Shown here piece after piece: positions 1-5,104 of a stretch of 5,104 nucleotides of DNA. Numbering within the stretch: position 1 is the stretch's first letter; each line of letters starts with the position of its first letter. A model generated the notes under the pieces. It searched no databases, had not been told where the DNA came from, and saw nothing but the letters and a program-made list of their open reading frames with translations. The stretch covers positions 1 through 5,104 of the forward strand of contig JAUVVT010000192.1 of NCBI GenBank assembly GCA_030604505.1, read 5' to 3'. This DNA comes from a bacterium (GTDB taxonomy: Bacteria; SM23-31; JAUVVT01). Made by a program: the position numbers and the translations under genes.

Positions 1-342
1 ACATTAGGAGAAATATACATTGAGAAGAAAGAATTTGAATCTGCACTGAATATTCTGCAAAAAGCTCAAAAATCAGGACATAAGAGTGAGAAATTATACC
101 AGAATCTTGGTATTGCATTATTCCATCTCGGAGAAACACAAAAAGCCGTTGATATTTATGAATCGGCTATAAAAAAATATTCCAAATCGCCGGAATTGCT
201 ATATAATATGGGATATTTCTTATTTCAAACCGGAAGGTCAGCCGAAGCCGAAGAATATTTGAATGAGGTAATTAAACTTGACTCCTGGAATACAAACGCC
301 CGCTTATTATTAAACCAAATTCGAAAAATTCGCAAAAAATAA
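1..342 (+). CDS. TPR-repeat protein, C-terminal part (5' end outside window)
   Basis: Frame 1 is open from the first base to a TAA at 340-342 and gives 113 residues. They form three tetratricopeptide repeats in perfect 34-residue register: the small residue of helix A is Gly3, Gly37 and Gly71, within LGEIY, YQNLGIALFHLGE and LYNMGYFLFQTGR. Helix B follows in each as ESALNILQKA, KAVDIYESAI and AEAEEYLNEVI. A short basic tail (RLLLNQIRKIRKK) serves as the cap helix. TPR arrays are protein-binding scaffolds. In FCB bacteria they often lie in long exported or periplasmic proteins, but the N-terminus is missing here, so location and partner are unknown. The tRNA gene begins 67 bp after the stop and has its own apparent promoter, so the two are probably separate transcription units. 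The family call is secure and the specific role is not. Confidence 0.9.
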   Translation, partial: TLGEIYIEKKEFESALNILQKAQKSGHKSEKLYQNLGIALFHLGETQKAVDIYESAIKKYSKSPELLYNMGYFLFQTGRSAEAEEYLNEVIKLDSWNTNARLLLNQIRKIRKK

Positions 343-368
343 TTATACTATATGTAAGAAATGTTCAA

Positions 369-397
369 TTGACATTTATAAAATAATTTTATAAATT
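369..397 (+). promoter_or_regulatory. Probable sigma-70-type promoter of tRNA-Arg
   Basis: A perfect TTGACA (369-374) is followed after 17 bases by TAAATT (392-397), which matches four of six positions of the TATAAT consensus. Transcription would start near 403-405, just before the mature tRNA 5' end at 410, as is common for single tRNA genes. The spacing and position support the call. The -10 box is imperfect, and other AT-rich hexamers lie nearby. Confidence 0.55.
374..396. repeat. Perfect AT-only palindrome in the tRNA promoter spacer
   Basis: Two perfectly complementary 11-base arms (ATTTATAAAAT and ATTTTATAAAT) flank a single central A. The element starts on the last base of the TTGACA box and reaches into the putative -10 hexamer. 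It contains only A and T, so chance is a real explanation in such AT-rich DNA. It could also act as a weak stem after the TPR gene or as a protein-binding site over the promoter. Confidence 0.5.
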
Positions 398-409
398 ATT
401 AATTAATTT

Positions 410-483
410 GCCCCAGTAGCTCAGGAGGATAGAGCGACGGTTTCCTAAACCGTAGGTCACAGGTTCAAGTCCTGTCTGGGGTA
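410..483 (+). tRNA. tRNA-Arg, anticodon CCU
   Basis: The full cloverleaf folds by eye. The acceptor stem is 410-416 with 476-482 (seven pairs, the first a G-U). The D arm is 419-422 with 432-435. The anticodon stem is 437-441 with 449-453, all five paired, around loop TTCCTAA. Anticodon CCT is at 444-446, which reads the AGG codon. The variable loop is 454-458. The T stem is 459-463 with 471-475, five perfect pairs, around loop TTCAAGT. The discriminator base is A483. The next bases are CG rather than CCA, so the 3' CCA is not encoded and must be added by tRNA nucleotidyltransferase. No copy of its 3' end was seen elsewhere in the window, so nothing suggests an integrated element using it as an attachment site. 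Confidence 0.97.
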
Positions 484-492
484 CGAAAAAAA

Positions 493-521
493 GCCGAGAT
501 TTATCGTGGCACTTATTTTTT
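493..521 (+). terminator. Possible weak rho-independent terminator after tRNA-Arg
   Basis: Bases 493-499 (GCCGAGA) can pair with 504-510 (TCGTGGC) around loop TTTA, with five Watson-Crick pairs, one G-T wobble and one mismatch. A run of six T lies at 516-521, and an A-run at 485-492 precedes the stem. Position directly behind the tRNA fits a terminator, but the stem is short and the T-run begins five bases after it. Confidence 0.4.
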
Positions 522-678
522 CTTACTATTATTCTAACATCTTCTTTCATCCTAATTTTAAATTTTTGCAAACAGTACAGAAATTTTATACAAAAAAACA
601 ATTCGAATCAAAGCTTTTTGCTTTTATTAAAATTAACTTCAAGTTTTTTACAAAAATGTTTTTAAGAACAATATTTAT

Positions 679-712
679 TTTGTATCTTTTTTATAGTCAC
701 CCTTTATAATTG
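679..712 (+). promoter_or_regulatory. Candidate promoter for the aminotransferase/propeller operon
   Basis: A perfect TATAAT lies at 705-710. Read as a Bacteroidetes-type promoter, TTTG (679-682) and TATAATTG (705-712, one mismatch from TAnnTTTG) are 22 bases apart. Read as sigma-70, TTGTAT (680-685) precedes TATAAT by 19 bases. Either reading gives a leader of roughly 75 bases before the ATG at 792. A second, weaker pair, TTGAAA (737-742) and TATATT (762-767) 19 bases apart, would give a leader of under 20 bases. In DNA this AT-rich, such matches can be accidental. Confidence 0.35.
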
Positions 713-780
713 TTTTCTGTTTTGTTCATAACTAAATTGAAAAATCACACACAAATATATTTATATTAATAATTTTTTAG

Positions 781-785
781 AGGAG
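781..785 (+). promoter_or_regulatory. Shine-Dalgarno site of the DegT-family gene
   Basis: AGGAG, inside a longer AGAGGAG, ends six bases before the ATG at 792. It is the only strong ribosome-binding site in the window. It fixes the start codon and so confirms that the twin-arginine stretch belongs to the translated protein. Confidence 0.85.
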
Positions 786-791
786 AATACA

Positions 792-2156
792 ATGAAAAGA
801 AAATTACTCAATCGCCGTAAATTTTTGAAAAATACATCTGCGGGGATGGCAGGAGCAGCAGTATCATCTACAGTGGCAGGTTCATCTCTTTTTTGCAATA
901 TTTTGAAGAAAACTGATGTTCCGGCAATACTTGGTGGTAAACCAGTTCGCACGAAACCTATCAATGTTTCATGGCCCATTTATGACGATACAGATGTACA
1001 AATGTATCTGGATGCATTTCACAACAAAAAATGGTCAGAAATGGGAAATCGTGAAACAGAAAATGTCTGCAAATTTGAAAAAAAGTTTGCAGAACTCATG
1101 GGGGTACCTTACTGTGTGGCAACAATGAATGGGACAACATCACTTTACGCCTCTCTAAACGCACTTGGCGTCGGTCCCGGGGATGAAGTTATTGTGGGAC
1201 CATACACCTTTATTGCTACCATTAATGCTATATTACTATTATTCGCATTGCCGGTATTTGTTGATACTGACCCTGAAACATTTATGATAAATGCTGATCT
1301 AATAGAAGAACGTATCACAGAACATACAAGGGCGATACTTCCTGTTCACATCGGTGGAGGTGCAGCTGATATGGACAAAATCCTGACAATTTCTAAAAAA
1401 TATAATATTCCTGTTGTTGAAGATGCCTGCCAGGCATGGCTCGGTGAATGGAGAAATAAAAAACTTGGTTCTTTAGGAGATACGGGTTGTTTCAGTTTTC
1501 AAGTCTCTAAGAATCTCTGTTGCGGTGAAGGTGGTGCAATAATCGGAAATAATGAAACCCTATTGAATAAGTGCAGAGCTTTTAGGAGTTATGGAAGAGA
1601 CCCTAAGGAAAAAGAAGGCTATCCCGGTGCCAATCTCCGAATTACTCCATTTCAGACTGCCATACTGATGGCACAGATGAGGCGTTTAGAAGAGCAGCAG
1701 ACACTACGCTCAAATAATGCTGCATATTTGGATAAACTATTAGAAGATATCCCGGGATTTGACCCACATAAAAAGTACTCAGGGCAAACACGGCATGCAT
1801 ATCATAGATATTTTATGCGATACAATAAAGAGTATTTTAACGATCTTCCCCGTTCAAAATTTATCAGAGCAGTGGAGGCAGAAGGAATTTCTGTGAGACC
1901 AATGTATGGAACAATACCGCTCAACAAACAGGCATTTATAGAATATCATCTTAATTCACGGGCGTTTAAAAATGTATTTTCTAAAGAAAGGTTAAATAAA
2001 TACAGAAGAGAGAATCACTGTCCCGAGAATGATAAAATTTGTGAAGAAATAGGTTTAGTAATAAAACAGACGGTATTACTCGCCGCTAAAAAGGATATAG
2101 AAGATATTGCAGAAGCTGTAGTCAAAATACAAAAGAATTCTGTAAAACTGTTATAA
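792..2156 (+). CDS. Tat-exported DegT/DnrJ/EryC1/StrS-family PLP aminotransferase
   Basis: This 454-residue protein belongs to the DegT/DnrJ/EryC1/StrS family of fold-type I PLP enzymes, which typically transfer an amino group to keto-sugars or cyclitols. The active site looks intact: NGTTS (113-117) for phosphate contacts, VEDACQA with Asp211 for the pyridine nitrogen, SKNL with Lys240 as the Schiff-base lysine, and GEGG (245-248). A family-typical lead-in, AILGGKPVRTKP, lies at 45-56, and the C-terminal CP...ICEEI...TVLLAAKKDIEDI pattern is complete, so nothing is truncated. Unusually, residues 1-34 form a twin-arginine signal: NRRKFLKN (RR at 8-9), then a weakly hydrophobic Ala/Gly/Ser stretch with a possible cleavage near TVA|G (29/30). 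That predicts folding with PLP in the cytoplasm and export to the periplasm. Cys35 lacks a lipobox (Phe at -1). Start chosen by the strong AGGAG. It is followed after 55 bp by the propeller gene, probably as one transcript. Substrate unknown. Confidence 0.9.
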   Translation: MKRKLLNRRKFLKNTSAGMAGAAVSSTVAGSSLFCNILKKTDVPAILGGKPVRTKPINVSWPIYDDTDVQMYLDAFHNKKWSEMGNRETENVCKFEKKFAELMGVPYCVATMNGTTSLYASLNALGVGPGDEVIVGPYTFIATINAILLLFALPVFVDTDPETFMINADLIEERITEHTRAILPVHIGGGAADMDKILTISKKYNIPVVEDACQAWLGEWRNKKLGSLGDTGCFSFQVSKNLCCGEGGAIIGNNETLLNKCRAFRSYGRDPKEKEGYPGANLRITPFQTAILMAQMRRLEEQQTLRSNNAAYLDKLLEDIPGFDPHKKYSGQTRHAYHRYFMRYNKEYFNDLPRSKFIRAVEAEGISVRPMYGTIPLNKQAFIEYHLNSRAFKNVFSKERLNKYRRENHCPENDKICEEIGLVIKQTVLLAAKKDIEDIAEAVVKIQKNSVKLL

Positions 2157-2211
2157 ATAGAGAAAATAATACTCGACCCTGAATCAGAAGCAGTTATCCC
2201 AGTAGAAAATT

Positions 2212-4746
2212 ATGAAAATAAAAAATTATATATATCCTGCAATTATTTTAATATTTTTTATATGTCTGAATCCATCATTTGCTGGGATTGAGCGTTTTCT
2301 GCCTCGCCAGGGAGGAACAACTGAAATATGGCGTATAACCCATGACCCGACTATGCGGGATTGGGCAAATTATCACAACACAGATGCCTGGAGCCCGAAT
2401 GGGCGGTATATATGCTTTGCACATTACCCTCAATATGAATCATCGATTTATTCAGAAGTTCACATATATGACCTTCATGAAGACAGAGACATAAAAATCG
2501 ACAGCGGTTCGAATCCCCGCTGGGCAAATAATCATAACTGGCTCTTTTATGTCCGACGACATCCTGAAAATGGTCCCCCGGAAGAAAAAGGAACTCAGGT
2601 GATGTGGCTCGACGTGGATAATAATAAACTTAAAAGGATTGCCTACGGTGTTCCAAGCCTGGGAGAGACTGACTATAATGACCAATTCCTTTTTGGATAT
2701 AAAGAATGGGGCGGTGAAAAAAGACAGGGAGTTCGAATTCCAATCCGAGCGGATTCACAACCGTTAATCCTAAATGGACTAATAGGTATACAATGGGTTG
2801 CAAACCCTAAATATCCGGTGGCCTTTTTCCGAAATGACCAGTTCGACTCCGAAGGAAATGATGTTCCATTCGCGGCTACGCGCTTCTGGTGCGATGTAAA
2901 CGGTAATAATATAACAATCGGTTCTCCTATGCTTCAGAGATGTCACCAATCTTGGTTAGGGAATGGGACTTATCTTTTGCACGGTGGAACACCAATGCGC
3001 GGCAGACATTGGAATGAACCGTTTCCAAGCAATCTCCACATATTATCCGCAATAGGGTGCGGCGACATCAGTCCCTGTGGAAAAAGCGGACGGTGGATAT
3101 CAGGCAGTGGAAATCGCGGTTCATTACAGGTAGCAGACCTTCGTTCCGGAGATGGATGGAATTATTTTAAAGCCGCACTCTCATATATTCACGACTCAGA
3201 CCGCTTCAGCTATTGTTATAGTTCCGCCCTTGAAGATAATGATGCAAAAGGAAGTCCTGATGGAACAAAAATTGTTTTCGTTTCAAATTACGATTTAAAA
3301 GAAGGTCCTATAACTGAGATTACTGAAACAGTGTCAGGGATTTCGGGAAACCGGATTCCCGTTATTTCAACCGAGGGCTTTCCCGAAAAGGGACGATTGT
3401 CAGTACTTAATGAAGTGATCGGCTATGAAAGTAAAACTCCAACAAGCTTCGATGGATTAACACTGGGATTATATAATACAACTCCTGTACAATATGAAAG
3501 TTTGACACCTGCAAAACGTAAGAAGTTTGCCGAGCAGCCAGCAGACCTGAATAAAGGGCAAATCGTTACATCATTTGATGCAAAATATATCCCTGAAGAA
3601 AAGCGTAGGCATCTTTCTCTGCCTTCAAAATTTGCAACCGATAGTTTTCCCGATGATGAAGATTCTCCACTAATCTGGCAGAATAGAACAGATATTTTTA
3701 CGGCTGTGGTCCGACTCCCAGACCAGCCCCATCTTCGGAAGGTTGAAAACGAAGTAGAGTTAATTCCGGGTGAAAACCACTGGGAAATTTTCGGATATCA
3801 CATATTTAAAAATGGAGCGAAGCTCACTAATGAACCTCTTCGTCCCGGAACATCATTTAACCTGCCCGGACCCGGAATATATACAGCGTCGGCTGTTGAA
3901 TGGTCAGCCCTTGAAAGTAAACAGAGTTTACCTGTTCAAATACAAAGTAATGTTGAACTGAATATACCTCAGGAAAAATCCGCTGATTTTTCATGGATAT
4001 ACGACCGATGGTTAATAAACGGAAAAGAGGTTAAAAAAGAAGATGCAGAGAGTTCAAAAGAAGCTGTTAGAGAAATAGTTCATATTATTGATGGAGTTAT
4101 TCATCAGGAGTGGTATAATTTGGGGAATATCACGAAACGGTATGACCTGAATTATGAAGGGAAACCTATTCGGCATCTATTTTATCAAAATGGAAAACTT
4201 ATGAAAAGAGAATACAGAAATCGTAACGGTGTTCTAACAAGTCTCGAAATCTTCGACAGCGATGGTTATATTACAGAATCTATATTATATCGCGAAACTG
4301 GTGGTCAATTAAGTGAAAAAGCTCATTGGTGGTATGAAAAAGGTATGCCTGTTAAACTGGTGGGAAGCGACGGAAATGGCTCTAAAAAAGGTAAAGGGAC
4401 ATACATCAAAGAAGGTGAGAGATGGATTTATATATCATCAAATACAGATATTGATTATGTACCTTCAAGTTTTCAACTCTTTCAGAATTTTCCAAATCCA
4501 TTCAATACCGAAACAATTATCAGATATGACATACCTTCAATATCTGAGGTAAATATAAAAATCTATAATATTCTTGGTCAGGAAATTAGAAGTTTATTAA
4601 ATAAAGAAAAAAATACAGGAACACATTTAATTACTTGGGATGGAACAAATAATTATGGAATAAAGGTATCATCCGGAATTTATGTTTATAGAATAAAAAC
4701 AAATAAAGGTGATGTGGAAGCAAAAAAGATGATATTTCTTAAATGA
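2212..4746 (+). CDS. Secreted beta-propeller protein with T9SS type A sorting domain
   Basis: This 844-residue protein starts with a Sec signal peptide (hydrophobic 7-20, cleavage SFA|G after 24), which supports this ATG despite a weak ribosome-binding site. Residues about 25-365 show six blade-like signatures of a TolB/PD40-type propeller: WSPNGRYICFA (60), PRWANNHNWLFYV (102), QWVANPKYPVAFF (194), SWLGNGTYLL (247), DISPCGKSGRWIS (285) and GSPDGTKIVFV (347). A short module GRLSVLNEVIGYESKTPTS (394-412) resembles turns seen in phage-tail and adhesin proteins. About 520-580 looks like a fibronectin-type sandwich (GIYTASAVEWSALES). About 640-720 has MORN-like repeats with glycines every 11-12 residues (Gly650, 661, 673, 685). 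The end (754-844) is a T9SS type A sorting domain (FQNFPNPFN, KIYNILGQE, WDGTNNYG, KKMIFLK), predicting outer-membrane export and surface attachment or release. The propeller faintly recalls oligogalacturonate-lyase-like proteins, but no catalytic set is identified. Function unknown. Confidence 0.9.
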   Translation: MKIKNYIYPAIILIFFICLNPSFAGIERFLPRQGGTTEIWRITHDPTMRDWANYHNTDAWSPNGRYICFAHYPQYESSIYSEVHIYDLHEDRDIKIDSGSNPRWANNHNWLFYVRRHPENGPPEEKGTQVMWLDVDNNKLKRIAYGVPSLGETDYNDQFLFGYKEWGGEKRQGVRIPIRADSQPLILNGLIGIQWVANPKYPVAFFRNDQFDSEGNDVPFAATRFWCDVNGNNITIGSPMLQRCHQSWLGNGTYLLHGGTPMRGRHWNEPFPSNLHILSAIGCGDISPCGKSGRWISGSGNRGSLQVADLRSGDGWNYFKAALSYIHDSDRFSYCYSSALEDNDAKGSPDGTKIVFVSNYDLKEGPITEITETVSGISGNRIPVISTEGFPEKGRLSVLNEVIGYESKTPTSFDGLTLGLYNTTPVQYESLTPAKRKKFAEQPADLNKGQIVTSFDAKYIPEEKRRHLSLPSKFATDSFPDDEDSPLIWQNRTDIFTAVVRLPDQPHLRKVENEVELIPGENHWEIFGYHIFKNGAKLTNEPLRPGTSFNLPGPGIYTASAVEWSALESKQSLPVQIQSNVELNIPQEKSADFSWIYDRWLINGKEVKKEDAESSKEAVREIVHIIDGVIHQEWYNLGNITKRYDLNYEGKPIRHLFYQNGKLMKREYRNRNGVLTSLEIFDSDGYITESILYRETGGQLSEKAHWWYEKGMPVKLVGSDGNGSKKGKGTYIKEGERWIYISSNTDIDYVPSSFQLFQNFPNPFNTETIIRYDIPSISEVNIKIYNILGQEIRSLLNKEKNTGTHLITWDGTNNYGIKVSSGIYVYRIKTNKGDVEAKKMIFLK
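4471..4743 (+). other. T9SS type A C-terminal sorting domain (within the propeller CDS)
   Basis: Residues 754-844 contain the hallmark elements in order: FQNFPNPFN at 757-765, a beta-strand pair IIRYDIPS and VNIKIYNILGQEI, then TWDGTNNYG, SSGIYVYRI and the terminal KKMIFLK. In known T9SS cargo this domain directs outer-membrane passage and is usually removed by a sortase-like peptidase. A hand count gives about 25% GC over 4561-4740, much lower than in the propeller part of the same gene. Confidence 0.92.
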
Positions 4747-4873
4747 GACATCTAAATTGATTACTGCTAAATTAAAAGATAAGGATATTTTAGTTGAAAG
4801 ATTTGATTTGCCATCCGGATAGGATGTCAATAATTTCTTTAATAAGGGCTTTGATTTTTAATGTTAATTTTCA

Positions 4874-4926
4874 AAATCCAAATGATAAAAAAGCTAATAA
4901 TTTTTGACATTTAGTCATTTGGATTT
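4874..4926. repeat. 12-bp perfect inverted repeat with 29-base spacer
   Basis: AAATCCAAATGA (4874-4885) is the exact reverse complement of TCATTTGGATTT (4915-4926). The 29 bases between are AT-rich and contain an A-run and a T-run that could pair further. Its arms mix all four bases, so it is less likely to be a chance product of AT richness than the palindrome near the tRNA. It may be an mRNA 3'-end stabilising stem, a bidirectional terminator, or the remnant of a small mobile repeat. Confidence 0.7.
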
Positions 4927-4934
4927 CATTTGAC

Positions 4935-4967
4935 AGCTTATCCCGTATTTACGGGATTTGAGCTTTT
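4935..4967 (+). terminator. Probable rho-independent terminator of the two-gene operon
   Basis: ATCCCGTA and TACGGGAT (4940-4957) form a perfect eight-pair inverted repeat with two bases between, or seven pairs with a four-base loop in practice. The stem can continue after a small internal loop through AGCT (4935-4938) and AGCT (4961-4964), and it runs into TTTT (4964-4967) and then GTATTTG. It is the only GC-rich hairpin downstream of the propeller gene. It starts about 190 bases past the stop, and the T-run is short. Confidence 0.55.
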
Positions 4968-4971
4968 GTAT

Positions 4972-5000
4972 TTGACATTCTATTTTATCAGGTTTATCTC
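4972..5000 (+). promoter_or_regulatory. Weak candidate promoter for a gene beyond the window
   Basis: A perfect TTGACA (4972-4977) is followed after 17 bases by TATCTC (4995-5000), matching only three of six -10 positions. It sits directly after the putative terminator and resembles the tRNA promoter in its -35 box. TTGACA occurs two more times just upstream without a good -10, so this may be coincidence. Confidence 0.25.
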
Positions 5001-5104
5001 TAAATTACACAGGCACATATATAAAACATTCCATTTACCATTATTTTTCCAGCTAAAATTGTTTTCTCTTGCATCTGTAAGTATTTTTATTTATTATAAA
5101 ATTA

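Larger units (their letters stand above)
484..791. other. AT-rich intergenic region with no credible gene
   Basis: This 308-bp stretch separates the tRNA from the two-gene operon. It is dominated by A and T runs. The open frames crossing it lack ribosome-binding sites and translate to Phe/Lys/Ile/Tyr-rich low-complexity sequence. Besides the hairpin after the tRNA it holds a tiny inverted repeat (AAAGC at 610-614, GCTTT at 620-624) and the candidate promoter elements near 679-712. No RNA gene or riboswitch fold was recognised. Confidence 0.6.
4747..5104. other. AT-rich 3' intergenic region, no convincing gene
   Basis: This 358-bp tail has stops in all frames at short intervals. A 21-codon frame (4757-4822, TTG start, no ribosome-binding site) reads like protein sequence but is too short to call. 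A 24-codon minus-strand frame (5000-5074) also lacks a ribosome-binding site. What can be supported are two inverted repeats (4874-4926 and 4935-4964), three copies of TTTGACA (4903-4909, 4929-4935, 4971-4977) and a small CATCC/GGATG hairpin at 4812-4826. The next gene lies beyond the window. Confidence 0.6.

Noticed and set aside
389..601. 70-residue minus-strand open frame ending in TGLEPVTYGLGNRRSILLSYWG
   Set aside because: Its conserved-looking part is the antisense translation of the tRNA-Arg gene, a well-known source of false protein annotations. It has no ribosome-binding site, and the rest is low complexity.
506..709. 67-residue plus-strand open frame with a GTG start
   Set aside because: No Shine-Dalgarno site. 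The translation is Phe/Lys/Ile/Tyr-rich as expected from random AT-rich DNA, and it crosses the tRNA terminator-like hairpin and the candidate promoter.
410..791. tRNA-Arg as the attachment site of an integrated element
   Set aside because: No integrase gene is visible, and no second copy of the tRNA 3' end occurs in the window.
882..900. Possible lipoprotein cysteine (Cys35) after the Tat signal
   Set aside because: The preceding residues are SLF, with Phe at -1. A lipobox needs Gly, Ala or Ser there, so lipid attachment is unlikely.
2500..2524. tRNA T-arm-like stretch (GGTTCGAATCCCCGC) inside the propeller gene
   Set aside because: It resembles a T loop, and CAGCGG/CCGCTG can pair, but the five-pair T stem is not correctly formed. 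No D arm, anticodon arm or acceptor stem surrounds it. It encodes part of a normal propeller blade (SGSNPRW).
4313..4552. 79-residue plus-strand frame inside the 3' part of the propeller gene, with similar shadows at 761-979, 916-1128, 2452-2685 and 3770-3961
   Set aside because: All lie inside the two well-supported genes in other frames and show no independent motifs or ribosome-binding sites.
5000..5074. 24-codon minus-strand open frame
   Set aside because: No ribosome-binding site, no recognisable sequence, and a length expected by chance.

Overview
The window looks like a piece of a low-GC chromosome from the Fibrobacteres-Chlorobi-Bacteroidetes (FCB) side of the bacterial tree, for example Ignavibacteria, Cloacimonadota, Marinimicrobia or a related uncultured lineage. 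The main evidence is the end of the 844-residue protein. It carries a C-terminal domain of the type IX secretion (T9SS) type A sorting class (FQNFPNPFN..., KIYNILGQE, SSGIYVYRI, KKMIFLK), which is essentially confined to that superphylum. The AT-rich intergenic DNA and the weak ribosome-binding site of the second gene fit this. The exact phylum cannot be fixed from the window.

Layout, all on the + strand: the 3' end of a gene for a tetratricopeptide-repeat (TPR) protein (1-342); a short AT-only spacer with a good -35/-10 pair and a perfect palindrome; a complete tRNA-Arg gene with anticodon CCU (410-483) followed by a weak terminator-like hairpin; about 300 bp of very AT-rich DNA without a credible gene; then two genes 55 bp apart that read as one operon. 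The first (792-2156) is a DegT/DnrJ/EryC1/StrS-family PLP enzyme that, unusually, begins with a twin-arginine (Tat) signal. The second (2212-4746) is a large Sec-exported protein with a predicted six-bladed TolB-like beta-propeller, a fibronectin-like region, MORN-like repeats and the T9SS sorting domain. The last 358 bp hold no convincing gene but contain two consecutive inverted repeats, one of which makes a plausible operon terminator.

The most interesting point is the pairing. An aminotransferase-family enzyme whose active-site lysine and PLP-binding aspartate are intact appears to be folded in the cytoplasm and exported by Tat. It is encoded directly upstream of a protein apparently destined for the outer surface. 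The sequence supports both export signals. Any shared substrate or pathway is inference, and no gene function is claimed beyond family level. Hand base counts also show that the propeller part of the second gene is far richer in GC than its sorting domain (about 46% against 25% in two 180-base samples), which suggests a composite gene.
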